Shown: positions 1-12,550, counted from the stretch's first letter. The stretch is DNA of 64,000 bases from Mytilus californianus (GCF_021869535.1 NW_026262581.1:73685955-73749954); one strand, 5' to 3'. The notes: a model not told the origin generated them from the letters alone. Numbers and translations are program-made.

Positions 1-2005
1 ATATTGATTGAAGTTTTAAATGTTAAAATATATCCAATTTTTAGGGCATTAATAGTATAATAAAAGTGAGTGAGTATCTCTCCATTAAGGACTTTTATGA
101 ATGAGGCGGATTTTTATTGTAAACTTACAAGAGAAATGTCCTTGGGAGAGACCAACAGAAAGAATTTTGCAAATAGCTGCAGTTTTATACTGATGGTCTT
201 TTGAAAGTAAAACTTCATAATAGGTTTTCAAGTATCAAGAAAATAAATGTGTCACGAATAATGTAAAGAAATTGGTTTCAATCAAAAGCAAAACAATAAA
301 AACACTACAAAAATAGTTTATAGTTAAGTTACCTTAGTTCAAATATGGAAAAATAAAGATACTTTAATGACAGAATAGATGATACTTAAAGTTTTAGCCC
401 ATGGGTACAAATTATTTTAATTTTCAATGAGACTGAGTCCATAAAAGATGGACATGCTGATTTTATCATCTTGAAATCTTAGTGATGTTAAACCACCCCC
501 TCCCCAAAATGTCTTTTCTGCATACACATCAAGGCACAGCAGCTGAATGGGCTTATTTACTAACTTTACAGCGATAAAGAAGATGATAATGTATTTGCGT
601 AAAATGAAATATGAGCAACAGTCTTACAGTAATAGATAATTTACCCATATCTTACTTACTAATATATAAAACTTTACTTCCATCTCCGGGTTTATTTTTT
701 GAACTTCTGAAGGATGTTATAATCGTGATAGATTTATAATACTTTTTCTGAATTCAAGGGACCAAACATGTATTTATCGATCATATATACTTTCTGGAAG
801 TTTTTTTTTTTTTTTGCAGCGTTCAAAGGTCATAGCAACCTTCATCCATAAAGTACAGAAGTTGGTTTGAGGTTATATAGGAGAGACAATTCATCCTACA
901 TGCTTAGATTATCAGTACAAAAATACTTGCAAACAAGAATATGTGTCCATAGGAAACCATGCTCTGTTCACACTATCCGGCAAATTGCCATGTTCAGGGA
1001 ATCGCGAAATCTGGGTTAAAACCCTTATTTGAATATATATTTTAATATCTCATAATAAACATGTGTTCTGAGTTTCAAATTGATTTGATCTCAAATTCAT
1101 AGAAAACTATCATAAACAAAACTTTTAACCTGGTAAGGGACAGTTGACGCACGAACACATGCACCGACCGAAAAAAACATAATGCCCTGCTCTGTTGCGG
1201 ACGTGGCATACAATAAAGATGAAAAATTTAGGACTTAATTAAACTCCTCCTTTTAATATTAAAACTAATTAGAGCAAGTAAGAGAAATATTATCAGAGCA
1301 GATGAAAAATAACCCGTTTACCTACATAACAAATTTAATAATGGCTTTCATGATTCATTTTTGATCGAATAAGGACAAATATTCACTTATCTTGAGGGTG
1401 TTGTCACGATCAGGTGTCAATAGTCACATCTATTATCAATATTAAGAAATCTGGATTGTCTAAATATTTAATCAGAACATATTTGTTAAAGCCATTGGCT
1501 AATTATGATAACATCTAGAAGGTACACAATAAACAAGTCATCGAGACACAGACATATGAATATTTGTCGCCTTTTTGGTCATTAGGTATTGTAAGTTCTA
1601 AAATTGACTTCCCGTGAAGTTCATTCTCCTTATATTATGGAAAAAATAGCATATTATTCTTTCCTTCTTGCTTTCTTTTTTCATGTGCTTTAATTATTCG
1701 AAGTCGTCATTCGGTTTATCGAATATTAAGAAACTAAGTTAGACCGTATACTTATGTTTCTGCTTACAGTATTAGTATAAAGACACTTTGGGGAGGACTA
1801 TTGCTTTTTATAATAATATAACACCCATTTAGCGAAAACACAGATGGCTTATAAACAGTCCCTTTTTACTTTTTTAATATTCAAATCGTGCAAATGCAAA
1901 AAGTAGCATTCAGGACGCATTTACTTCAGAACTTTTCGTTTTCTCCATCTCTCAAAAGAAAGAAAAAGAAACTATATTACTCGATCAACAAAAAATTATT
2001 AACAA
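1..2005. other. no recognisable gene; AT-rich intergenic DNA
   Basis: I see no gene, no long ORF and no clear repeat here. The stretch is AT-rich with short homopolymers, for example a T-run near 803. Confidence 0.5.
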
Positions 2006-2009
2006 AAAT

Positions 2010-2100
2010 ACCAAATCCTAGGTAAATTAAAAAAAATGAAAAGTCCATAAACACATGACAAAATCAAACGTATTACTAAGACTATTTCAACCAACGAAAC
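2010..2100 (-). repeat. short retroelement-tail repeat (family C)
   Basis: The 'AAGTCCATAAA..TGACAAAATCAAACG' block recurs in the same orientation near 20.70 kb and, more diverged, near 56.09 kb. I read it as a truncated dispersed repeat ending directly at the 26-bp minisatellite. Strand is assigned by analogy with the other tails and is uncertain. Confidence 0.45.
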
Positions 2101-2103
2101 GAA

Positions 2104-2404
2104 TGAAAAACAACTCAAATGTAACCAAATGGAAAATAGCTTAAATGTAACCAAATGGAAAACAACTTAAATGTAACCAAATGGAAAATAGCTTAAATGT
2201 AACCAAATGGAAAACAACTTAAATGTAACCAAATGGAAAATAACTTAAATGTAACCAAATGGAAAATAACTTAAATGTAACCAAATGGAAAATAACTTAA
2301 ATGTAACCAAATGAAAAATAACTTAAATGTAACCAAATGAAAAATAACTTAAATGTAACCAAATGGGAAACAACTTAAATGTAACCAAATAGAAAACAAT
2401 TTAA
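2104..2404. repeat. 26-bp minisatellite, about 11.5 copies
   Basis: The unit is 'TTAAATGTAACCAAATGG' followed by AAAA(C/T)AAC or AAAATAGC, 26 bp in total, repeated head to tail with few substitutions. Variants alternate (AAAACAAC against AAAATAGC) in the first half and become uniform later, as expected from unequal exchange or slippage. All frames carry stops, so it is not coding. Confidence 0.95.
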
Positions 2405-2406
2405 GG

Positions 2407-2468
2407 GACCAGAGTTATGATAAACCCAACGAAGATTGACCAGAGTTATGATAAACCCAACGAAGATT
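2407..2468. repeat. 31-bp direct duplication
   Basis: The block starting GACCAGAGTTATGATAAACC occurs twice in immediate tandem (from 2407 and 2438) and appears identical. It abuts the 26-bp array. Confidence 0.9.
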
Positions 2469-2565
2469 ATATCAGTGCTGATGTTTTTGTTGCTTAAATT
2501 TAATTCAAATTGATTGTTGCTGGAATCAATTGGTATTTTTTATAACGTTTTATATAAATATAGGA

Positions 2566-3015
2566 AGATGTCTATTGTGGTATGAGTGCCAATGAGACAA
2601 CTATCCATCCAAGTTACAATTTATAAAAGTAAACCATTATAGGTCAAGGTACGGCCTTCAACACGGAGCATTGGCTCACACCGAACAGCAAGCTATAAAG
2701 GGACCCAAAAAAATTACTATTGTAAAACCATTCAAACGGAAAAACCAACGGTCTAATCTATATAAAAACGAGAAACGAGAAACACGTATGAACTACATAA
2801 ACAGACGACAACTACTGTAATCAGATTCCTGACTTAGGACAGGTGCAAACATTTGCAGCGGGATTAAACGTTTTAATGGTACCAAACCTTCTCCCTTTTC
2901 TGAAACAATAGTATAACATCACAACATAGAAAAACACACTATAAAATATCAATTGGAAGGCTTAACTCAATCAAAAAACGTAAATTAACACACAATGAAC
3001 GAATAAATTTGACCT
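2566..3015 (-). repeat. truncated PLE 3' tail (family A)
   Basis: It starts 'TGTGGTATGAGTGCCAATGAG' and runs through the 'CTGACTTAGGACAGG' and 'GCAGCGGGATTAAACG' modules. The same sequence, reverse-complemented, forms the 3' end of the RT-bearing copy at 12.6-14.1 kb. I therefore read this as a 5'-truncated insertion whose sense strand is minus. No coding sequence of the element remains. Confidence 0.75.
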
Positions 3016-3019
3016 GTGA

Positions 3020-3900
3020 CACCTGAATGCAAATACAGTTAATAAAAAATTACAAGGGATAAATAAGTCAAAAGTAAATAAACAGGTTTAAACAAAGTAT
3101 GTTTATTGTGGGCACATGTCGCAAATATTACACTGTGACAGTACATTTTTGTAACAATTAGCCAAAGTCTTAAAGACCCATAAAACAGTTACACATTCGA
3201 AATATAAATTTTAGTTGCTGGGCCGATGTTTCTCGTATTATTTTCATTTGGAAAAGAGGGACGAAAGAGGGGGAGTTATACTATTGTAAAAGGGATTCTT
3301 TTTTGCTACATGTACGATGTATTATATAATTACTCCGCGTTATTTGCGATAGTATAAAAACCTAAATCTGGTACCCCGTGTTACACGCTCTTTGCAATAA
3401 AAGTACGTCCAGTAATCAGGAAATGACCGTTTGTAATGCCTAATATTTGCTTCAAATGTCCCACTCTTTATCCCCTTTGTTTGAGGGATATATATAATAG
3501 TTGATTTTTTTGTACTGTACATCTTATATGACAGTGTTATTATTAATGTGTATCAATATTTATTGACACGGTTACATGTATCATTATCAAATATTTCAGC
3601 CATTTCAGACACGATTCTTTCTTTGCACTTGCAAATACGTTTCTATCATTTGTGCCATTCCTGATAGTTCCAAGTGTAAACCTTACATTGTAGAAATCTT
3701 TGGAAAATATTTCAATTCAAAAATTTTCATTTTCGAAATAGGTTACACAAAAAGTTAATTATAAGTCGACCTACGAAATCTCTGAAAGTTTTGTTATTAT
3801 TTTTTTTAAAGATATATCTTGACTTGACTGTAACTCAAAAAGATCATGTTATGACGTTTTTAGTCCAACTTTGTTGAGAGGTGTACCTGTTGTCATTTTA
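3020..3900. other. no recognisable gene
   Basis: Only short ORFs of about 60 codons are present, with no motif I recognise. Confidence 0.4.
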
Positions 3901-3904
3901 GTTT

Positions 3905-3975
3905 GGGATAATTTGAACTAACTCTCATTTACTGCGAGTACCCTTAAATCGGTACTTTGTGTCTTTTATCTTCTT
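3905..3975 (+). repeat. fragment of family-A 3' UTR module
   Basis: The segment reading ACTGCGAGTACCCTTAAATC matches the segment at 13.31-13.34 kb (ACTGCGAGTACTCTCAAATC), which lies in the 3' UTR of the RT-bearing family-A copy. It also recurs reverse-complemented near 49.73 kb. The fragment is short and its borders are uncertain. Confidence 0.45.
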
Positions 3976-4105
3976 TTTTTTTGTGCATAGCACCGATCTG
4001 ATTAGTCAAGCAATTTTCAAACTGGTTTTTACAGATTGTTCTTATGTTTTGTTATTACACCACTGACCGAGGGTTTTTAGAGACTATTCCATAATTGCAT
4101 TTGTA

Positions 4106-5288
4106 TATACTGTTCAAAAACAGAAACGCATATCTCGGATGAATTTTTTCAAAATGCCCGTTCTTTTGATTTGGCTCTCTGCCACATGAAATTTGCGACT
4201 CGCTAAAAGTGCATATGACCTTTTCGCCGCGAAATTTTGCTTACGTTTTTCACGAGAATTGGAACAGATACCAGCAGACTGGCTGTACTAAGGACGCCCG
4301 AGGACTTGACACCTCGCCTAACTACTCCTGGACAAGATCGTTACATCCGGGTATTTCATCTACGGAATCGAACCATTGCCGCAACAGGATTGAGAAGAAT
4401 CAGCTCACAAACAGTCCGCAATCGACTGTGACAGCATGGCATTAGACCCAGGAGGCCGTATTTCGGACCTGTTTTGAGGATGGTGCTACAGATTGAAAGG
4501 CTGGACATTTCGCAACTGGCGCAGAATCTGGCTCAGTGATGGGTCCCGTTTTATGCTTCAGAAACATGATGAAAGAAGTCGTGTCTTCCGGCGCATGAAT
4601 GAACGTTTTGCTTCTTCGTGTGTCCAAGAAGTGGACAGCTTCGGTGAAGGAAGTGTCATGATGTGGGCGGCTATCTCTAATGACCGTAAAACGGAATTGG
4701 TATATGTTTCGGATAATTTAACGGCTCAAAGGTACCAACCTCCAACCTCACCTTATGCATGTTATTGACCGACAGAGGGAGATATTCCAGCAGGACAATG
4801 CTGGGCCTCACACAGCGCGTTTAACAATTGACTACCTTGAGCAGAATAACATCAATGTGATACCTTTGCCTTCCAAATCACCGGACTTGAATCATATTGA
4901 GCATCTATGTGACCAACTGGATAAACGTGTGCGCCAGCGTCAACCCCGGCCTCAGACCCTTGATCAGCTCCGACAAATGTTGCAACAGGTATGGCGAGCA
5001 ATTCCACGCAACGACATTAGAACATTGATAGCTTCCATGCCGAGGAGATGCGTAGCAGTCTTAGCAGCGAGAGGTGGTCATACACGGTACTAACTTTTAT
5101 GGCACCGGAAGTAACTCTAATTGTGATAAACTTACTTTTATTCATCAATATCGAAGGAATTGACTGTCCTCTTCTCAATCAAACACGTTTTAGTGAATAT
5201 ATTTATTAGTAATTGTAAAATTTCCATTCGAAATACACGTGTTAAAATTCTAAAAATCCATTATGCGTTTCTTTTTTTGCAGAGTATA
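4106..5288 (+). mobile_element. Tc1/mariner (Tc1-type) DNA transposon, inactive
   Basis: Terminal inverted repeats of about 25 bp flank the element. The left end reads TACTGTTCAAAAACAGAAAC and the reverse complement of the right end reads TACTCTGCAAAAAAAGAAAC. Both continue GCATA, and each end is flanked by a TA dinucleotide (4106-4107 and 5287-5288), the target duplication of this superfamily. The length of about 1.18 kb is near the short end for Tc1 elements. Inside is a transposase relic in the same orientation. The TIRs differ by several bases, which indicates an old insertion. Confidence 0.93.
4237..5093 (+). pseudogene. Tc1-like DD34E transposase, broken over three frames
   Basis: In an active element this protein binds the TIRs and cuts and pastes the transposon. 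Three reading-frame pieces are visible. Piece one (4237-4431) has the N-terminal helix-turn-helix part, with TTPGQDRYIRVFHLRNRT and LRRISSQTVRNRL; the segment between looks shortened. Piece two (4493 to about 4740) carries the first catalytic Asp in WLSDGSRF (codon 4538-4540) and the NERFASSCVQEVD region. Piece three (4755-5093) carries the second Asp in FQQDNAGPHTARL (4794-4796) and the Glu in SPDLNHIEHL, with 34 residues between them, which gives the DD34E signature. It ends in ARGGHTRY. At least two frameshifts and an early stop separate the pieces. The SDES glutamate is now Gly and the HLWDQ tryptophan is now Cys. The family call is secure and the gene is dead. Confidence 0.94.
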
Positions 5289-5289
5289 T

Positions 5290-8040
5290 GTGCGGCGTGT
5301 ATACTACACGGCCAATGATTCACAGGAACGTCTTTTCAGACCAAATTTCTTACCTTTTCGTGTTCGTCCTGCAGTAACAACCAATACTTTGTCTATTGCC
5401 TAGGTACTATGAATGTTTTTCTCTCCTGAGTGTATCCACAATATTGTTAATGTTTTAACAGTTCTTAAATGATTTCTGTTAACTGTTATTCAAGAAAATA
5501 AAATTAAAAGTTCAAGATAATCTTTTTTATCTTTATAGTTATATAACATCCTTATGAGAATGGTGCAAAGGAAATGACTCGTTGAATACGACAAGACATT
5601 TTAAGGGGTATAAATTCAGAAATTTCTGTCTGCAGTGTACCGAACGAACCACGTAAGTGTATTGATTCAAGCAATTTTTGGTTGCTGAAAGGTTCCTTGA
5701 TTTAATTCTTGATTTTTTTTTATATATTTTTTTTATTTTATTTGATGTTATTTATATATTTGCCACATTAGGTCCGATTCAGAAATACTTTGTAGTATTT
5801 AAATATAATAGATGAAAGGGAACGTCTTCAAATGATGATAAACATCATTTACGTAATTTCAAACAAATCATGATGTTTTTTACACCCAGCTTTCACCATT
5901 TGTGATGTCATATCACTTTTGCTGATTTAAAGTATTGGGCAGGTTATTTAGTGCGCGTTGATATCATTGTGATGTAGCGAAAATAATTATCATTCATATT
6001 TTTTCTGGTTTTATATTAATTCACATTTTGTTTGTAGTTTAATGTGGTTTTTGTAGGAGTAACAGTATCATCCTATTGGGCTACCACAATCATTTACAAT
6101 GTATCGCGTATGATAATTAATTATAGCGTTGAAATTATATACTTAACAACACAAATAACACACCACATCTTACCATATACGTTAGGTGACACAATTTTTG
6201 ATACAAATATGTAGAAATATATTATATTTTAAGCATAACCTTCAAAGTAATTCAGAGTTTACAGGGACATTTTCATTTTAGTGGCGACAATGAAAATTTC
6301 AATCTCAAAAGTAATACATCAAAGGCCGTCTGAGATAAGTCAAATTCAAATTGTTCATTAAACAAGAGTTGGATAATGAAACTGAAAACCAAAGTCATTT
6401 TCGTTGTTTTTGGTAAAAAGTTACACACCACATTAGGTTTCACAAATTTGGCAGCATTTTTCTTTTTTTTTTTAAGTAAAGAAACATGTGTTTTTTGGGA
6501 TGTTAAAATGTGTTTTTTTGGTACGTAAAAAATAAGATTAAGAAAATTCTCATTTTCACAGAATTTTGTGTCAACATTTTTACTCATTTCAATCACTTTT
6601 AAAAAAGTATTACATTTTATTTGTAATAGAAAAAAAATTACTTCAAAGAAACCAATTATGGGTGGTGCGTTTCTCTTGTCGTTGAGTTTAGTATCAGTTT
6701 ACAAACTACCATATTTAAAACTTCGTTCCGTAGTCCACAATACGCATACAATACCAAATCCAAAACGTAAACCTTTGCATGCATGGTATAACATTCGAAG
6801 CAACGATATTGTTTTTGTAAGAGATATTTCCTTGTCCTCATTTACCTATACATTTTTATATTGCGCTCATTCAATACGTTAGTAGAATAGTGTAGCCAGA
6901 AAAAAAACCCTCACAATACATATACCCCTTCCTGTTGCGGACAGTCTAGGAGAGGCCCAATTGACCGTATTTCTAAACCCAGGTCTACTATTGGGATTAT
7001 TGCAGGCGGAATGTATGGAAAAAAGCTGTTACAAGCAAATATTTGTTTACGTTGTTCCATCCAGTATACAACACAGCACTTATCGCGTCTTTATTTGACG
7101 CTTGTGAGTTCATGGTTAGTTAAATACAATTTTGTATATTAGGCAGTTTTAAGATTGGGTATCGGTTGTCTAGTCTAAAAGAAGAGTCCATTGGGATTTT
7201 GTAAAAAATATAAAAGGTAAATTTACCACACTTTTTTTAATTGGATAAGCTACAAAACGGTTACAATTAGATGATGACAAACTGCTTACCCTTCCAGAAA
7301 ACCGGAATTCTGGGTTCAATCTGTAGTATTCAGCGAGGTTTTTTAAAGTGGTGTTCGACTGTTTGTCTTTTATTCTTTTGTCTATGATGTTCTGTCTTCC
7401 TTGGACTTATGGTTTTTGATTCCACCTAGGTTTCTTCTCCATTGTTGAAGCTTTTTGAAAATTTCTTTTTTTCAAGATGTCTGTTATCTTGAAATTATCA
7501 ACACCCTATACGGTTTAAAGCTTATCATGTGATATAGGGGGTTGGTCATTGTTTTTAGACCCGGTACCGGTTCGTGAACCATTGGTATCCATTCTGACAA
7601 CTTGTTGTAACCCTCATTTCTGGATGTGGACATTTGTATAAACTAGTTTTTCATCATATACATGTACCTCTCGTTACTTTTTTGTGTACATAGATCCACT
7701 GGTCAGTTGTGAATTGAGAATTTTATTAAAATGACTAATACATTGTGCTATCATAAAATTGTTATGACCTTAAAAGTCTAGACTACTCATTCACACGGGA
7801 TAATCACCAAACGTGTTTTAATCTTGGATGACAAAAAAAAATATTGTTTAAATATTTTTATATTGTATCTCATATATATTATAAAGATATGTTAATAGAT
7901 TTTTATTGTAAAATATTATCACTTTCAAGTTTTGAAGTACTTTAATATAATTGCTATGTTAGCAAAAACAAATTTTAACGATGATACAGAAAAATTAAAT
8001 GGTATATGTTATTACTTCTATCGTTTTGTTTACTTGACCG
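5290..8040. other. no recognisable gene
   Basis: Two overlapping ORFs of about 100 codons on opposite strands at 6273-6882 have poly-Lys or otherwise biased composition and no motif. I see no clear repeat in this stretch. Confidence 0.4.
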
Positions 8041-8044
8041 TGAC

Positions 8045-8125
8045 GGTTAAGACAGACTTATACCTAGTCTCGATCATCCATCCGCTTTATTTTTCAAAGT
8101 ATAGCGTCTGGATGACAAATGATAT
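8045..8125. repeat. short dispersed repeat with an inverted copy at 12.55-12.64 kb
   Basis: ACTTATACCTAGTCTCGAT, then CATCCATCCGC and TATAGCGTCTGG, resemble the reverse complement of 12555-12640 (TATAAGTTAGTCTCGAT, CCCAGACGC, TATAGCGTCTGG). In each copy the GCGTCTGG sequence forms a small palindrome with its partner. Nature unknown; borders approximate. Confidence 0.5.
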
Positions 8126-8199
8126 AAAAATGGTAATTTATGACAATCGGAATAGTATCGGCTTTTTAGCTAGTTTTTAGGGATAATGTCCGAGACGAA

Positions 8200-9360
8200 T
8201 AACCAAGAAGTTGGTTATTGACTTCGGAAGAAATGACATTACGATAATATTATTGTAAAGCCCGAGTGTATCGATTGTTGTTTAAAGCTATTTATATTTT
8301 TTTGTGACGAAATACAAGTCACGGAAAACACCAGACAGCATGGCTTCAATGGCCGCGAAGGAAAATAACAGCACATCCAACCTTGGTAAGATGATATAAC
8401 AACACAAACTGTAACATAAATTTCCATGCAACCTGATACACCGAGTGGTAATATTCTTTCATGCATATCCGTGCTATGCAAACGAGTTAATAATTATACA
8501 ATAAATAGCATTTTTTGTATTGACTGGGACCACTCGAACAGTCGTATACCGGCTATAAATACATTTTGGGGTTATGTAGTATCTTTAACTTTATAAATAC
8601 TTGATGGATAATGCTATGACGCCGAAATATGACCTCCAACCAAGATTAGTTTGTTGTATCTATCTGTATAAAGGAGTTTGCATCTTGATATGTCACTGTA
8701 CGTGTAAAAAAGGGGGGTGGAGAAATACACAATGATGTACACATTCAAAGGAGGGAACGCAATACAAAACCATAAATAGAAGAAAAAAACCAAAGTGTAT
8801 CTAGAAGATGCCATTTTGTACATACACCAAACGGTCAAAATGTTTTATACTCGTTTAAAAAAAAAATGCATTTATCTTATACTATACAGATAAGAAGTGG
8901 GACACGTTGTTTTGAAAAGTAATTTCGTTTAACTCATATTTCACTATCTAAAAATTTACATATACTGATTCTGACTGTTAGTAAACAAAGTCTGGACCGG
9001 TCAACTTAAAATAGAAAAATACATTTTTTGTGCACTTTTATTGCACTAAAAGACATTTTTTCCACACAAAAACCTTCATAAATGAATAAAAATGTTGTCA
9101 GGGAAGATAACAAGTGGCTATCTAAACCTGTATTTTTTTTAATTTTGAACAAAACCATGGCTTGAGAAAAACACTGAACATTCGATTTTCTGCAAAACTA
9201 TAGATTCAGCATCAATGAAAGGAGGTATCAATGAGGCAGCAACCGGTGAACCCAATGCCACGAATAACCAAAAGTAGACATCAACATGATTAAGAGGTCA
9301 TCATGTAGACTAAAACAAAAAGTGGAGATAAAAGTACCAAAATGTCAACATTATACAAAC
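8200..9360. other. no recognisable gene
   Basis: Short ORFs only (80 codons or fewer), with no motif or repeat that I can name. Confidence 0.4.
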
Positions 9361-9364
9361 AAGG

Positions 9365-9480
9365 AGATGCGGTATGAATTCCAATGAGACAACTATCCAC
9401 CCAAGTTCAAATGATGTGGAAGTGAGCAATTATAGGCAAATGTATGGTCTTCAACAACGAGAAAGACCCATGCATGGTTT
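9365..9480 (-). repeat. truncated family-A PLE tail
   Basis: It starts GAGATGCGGTATGA and continues AATGAGACAACTATCCACCC, the extreme 3' end of family A on the minus strand, cut off after about 115 bp. Confidence 0.7.
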
Positions 9481-9484
9481 GGAT

Positions 9485-9625
9485 AGAGAATATAGAAACA
9501 CGGAATGTGTCAAAGAGACACCAACCCGACCAAAGAGCAGAAAACAGTCCAATGCCATCAAGGGTCGGGTCGAGAAATTCTTGCACCTGAGGCGGTCTTC
9601 AGCTTTGCTCAGGACAATATTAAAT
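9485..9625 (-). repeat. truncated tail of the Naiad-like PLE
   Basis: GTGTCAAAGAGACACCAACC, then CATCAAGGGTC and GCACCTGAGGCGGTCTTCAGC match the reverse complement of the 3' end of the element at 56.6-59.6 kb and the copy at 17.8 kb. The fragment directly abuts the family-A tail at 9365-9480. Confidence 0.7.
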
Positions 9626-9629
9626 GTAT

Positions 9630-10125
9630 ACCATATATTTCTATGATGATGTTTTTTTCAAACAATTTGTTCTTCATATATGCTATGCTGGTGACCAAAA
9701 ATTAATATGATTTTAATATTTACTTTCTTTTGTAGACAAACAAATGGTGATTTCTGGACATAGATTTTATGCGAAAAATATGAAGAATTAAAAAGATATA
9801 TATTAAATGTTCAGGATTTTTATTGTATCTTGCTTACTTACACAGCTTCAATTTTATTAGAACAAGATTCAAAGAACTTTTTTAAAATTAGTGAAGCATC
9901 AATCAGTATAAATAAATCACAGTACCAAAAATGTTGGGTAAACTTTATTTTGACAGCAACCACAAAGCGAAAAAAGGTACACAGACGTATATTAAGTAAA
10001 TAAAACAAAAATCAAGAAACACATTGTTGTCAGATATGTCAGAGAATTAAGATTTGTATTAACAAATTAAAAATCATATAAACAATTAAACAGTTAGTTT
10101 TCACATTTGAATTGTATCTCATTTT
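9630..10125. other. no recognisable gene
   Basis: AT-rich, with no ORF of note and no repeat recognised. Confidence 0.4.
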
Positions 10126-10129
10126 CATG

Positions 10130-10305
10130 TCGGGCCCTTTTATAGTTGTATGGAGTTTTTTTAATATTGAAGGCCGTGGAAAATTAAAAAAACTCCATAC
10201 AATATAGTCAGTTGTCAATTGAAGTGACTATATTTGAGTATATCCTCGTCATTTGAACTCTGCTGGGTTGTTGCCTCGTTAGCAATCATACCAATCCCTT
10301 TAATT
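10130..10305 (+). repeat. degenerate family-A tail containing a 20-bp perfect hairpin
   Basis: The segment ends TTGTTGCCTCGTTAGCAATC and continues ATACCA, a diverged family-A 3' end on the plus strand, and has GAAGGCCGT internally. Arms at 10146-10165 (TTGTATGGAGTTTTTTTAAT) and 10183-10202 are perfect reverse complements around a 17-nt loop. Confidence 0.6.
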
Positions 10306-10309
10306 GTAT

Positions 10310-10925
10310 ATAAAGGTTCACTGGAGAAGTTATTGTTCTTGTGAAGCTGTCCTTTATTGCATGCCAATTCATGATGGATATTATAATAGTTGGAGAAGTA
10401 GAATACATTTTTGAGTTATTGGTTTTCGTTTACAAGTTACCATGCAATGTGGGATAAATCCCATTCTATCTTTTCCATGAGCATGATTCAAACATGCATT
10501 CAAAGAGTATTGGGTTTCATGAATGACTGGTTAAGTTCTGTATTTCCTCCATAGACAGGTGAAGGTTGGTACCTAAATATTTTCTTCCCAAAAGGATTAG
10601 GCGATATAGATTAATGGTGTAACAGTTAAGAAACATTCAGACTATTCTGTCGGTAGCAGTTAAGATCGCTTAATTTTGTAAATGAAAATTGAGTTGGCTC
10701 ATTGTGTGATCTCACTGGTCTGCCAGTAATAGTTGTTAAGGAAGTTTTTCTACATTGCATTCTTAGCATTTGTTTTTCTTTACATAGACGTTACTTGATG
10801 TGTGCTTTTTTTGTAAGGTAAGTGCATCAGATATCTGAAAGAATATATGAAAAGATCAGCATAAATTATAACAGGAATTTACAGACATGACAATAATGAG
10901 AAAAAACTAAGAAAAATGGATAAAA
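10310..10925. other. no recognisable gene
   Basis: No ORF or named repeat seen. Confidence 0.35.
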
Positions 10926-10929
10926 AAAT

Positions 10930-11095
10930 AAAGAATAGAGAATTTCGGGTCCTTTTATAATAGCTGACTATGCGGTATGGGCTTTGCTCATTGCTGAAGG
11001 CCATACGGTGACCTATAGTTGTTAATTTCTGTGTCATTTGGTCTTTTGTGGAGCATTGTCTCATTGGCAATCATACCACATCTTCTTTTTTTATA
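10930..11095 (+). repeat. truncated family-A PLE tail
   Basis: It contains GAAGGCCATACGGTGACCTA and TCTCATTGGCAATCATACCA, the 3' end of family A in plus orientation. It runs out into a T-rich/AT stretch at 11080-11100. About 165 bp are kept. Confidence 0.75.
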
Positions 11096-11430
11096 TATGA
11101 TATGAAAAATAGAGAAAAATGTTTTTTTTATAGTATGAAGATAAGAGAATAACGTGGTGTGCTGTAATGATATAATAGAATGATTGTGGGTTGCTTGTTT
11201 ATCATCTTGTGGTAAATTATGGTAATGTTCAGTATGGAAAGAAATAAACAATAAATATATAAAGGAGGTCCTGAATTATAGACCGTTCCGGATACAGGTC
11301 GGAGAAATTATGACTCGCTAGAAAATTATGGTATATCATATTAGGGCATAAATTTAGCTTTAAGTACAACGGTCCACCTACGGACCCTCTCTTAGCGCAC
11401 AGAGAGCGTGGTATCCGCTATACACGAGCA

Positions 11431-11547
11431 GTGGCGGATCCAGAACTGGTTATAAAGGGGGCCGGCGCTATAGTCATGCTTATTGTTTCCCTATATGATC
11501 AATCAAATTTTTCCTACGAAAGGGGGGTATCTGGATCCGCCTATGAC
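11431..11547. repeat. short foldback repeat with GGCGGATCCAGA ends
   Basis: GTGGCGGATCCAGAAC at the left and TCTGGATCCGCC at the right are inverted repeats of about 12 bp around roughly 90 bp containing GGGGG-rich text. Similar TGGATCCGC ends occur at about 29020 and 29390. It looks like a small non-autonomous TIR repeat, but I see no clear target duplication. Confidence 0.5.
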
Positions 11548-11549
11548 GA

Positions 11550-12550
11550 GTGCTTTTACATTTAGACAGAGCCGTAACTAGGCCTCAGAATCAAACGAGG
11601 CAGGTGTTTGGGTGCCGCCGACTGAGGCACCCAGGTAATGGGGGAACCAGGGGGCAACTCCCCGGCCGAAAGTTGTAATATTAGAGGTCGAAATATACAT
11701 TGTTACATCCGTTTTTTTTATCATATTTACCGTTTTTGTTTCATATTTGCCGTAACGAAGAACTGCGTTAGGCTATCAGAGCAGGCTGACAGATACTTCT
11801 CTCCAATCGTGTTCCATCAAACATTTACAGATGAGGTTCATGTTTGATAGTAGAAAAAGCGGGACAAGTGTGTGTGGTCAACGACGCTTCATTAAAAATA
11901 ACACAAATTTTCAATAACACTTTAATAAAGCACAAAGAGTGGAACCTAGTCACTGTCTGTGAATGCTAGTTCGACCTTTCTTTACCAATTCATTCTTTTC
12001 TTTTTAAAAAAATGTACAAAATTAAGGCAAAGAAAATCAACGTTTATAAGAGTTTTTAATCCTTGTTTAGAAATTTAAGCTAGAAAAGTAGTTAATGATA
12101 AAAGTCTTAGATAAAAATCATGACAAAGAAAAAAGATAAAAACTTATAAAAAGTACTCTTAATCAACGAAAAAATTGTCCAAAATATTAATAAGTACGAC
12201 CAAAAGCTTTATTTTGACTATAGATACTTATTAAAAGTTTATAAATCACTGATACAAGAACTCTGAGGACAAGAATACGTGTGAAATGGTTTTTAAAGCA
12301 GTCTTATTTATTTCACATCACGTCTCTATTTATTTAAATTGCCCATTATCAAGTTGGGCAACATAGGGTGAGCTACAGGAATGTCAGTTTTAATAATCAC
12401 ATTTACATATACTAGTACACTGCTTCAAGGATTTTATAGTACTATACAAATCCTTTACTGCTTACTGTTGTTAATTTTATTATTTTGGGGATAACGGAAG
12501 TGCTATTTATAGATATGTTCTATATGTAATTATTTCTTACGCCCCCTATA
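11550..12550. other. no recognisable gene
   Basis: A GC-richer start (11570-11690) is followed by AT-rich sequence. There is no motif-bearing ORF. Confidence 0.35.

Noticed and set aside
9374..9705. Two overlapping ORFs of 66-90 codons on +
   Set aside because: They lie inside two truncated retroelement tails read on the antisense strand; composition follows the repeat.
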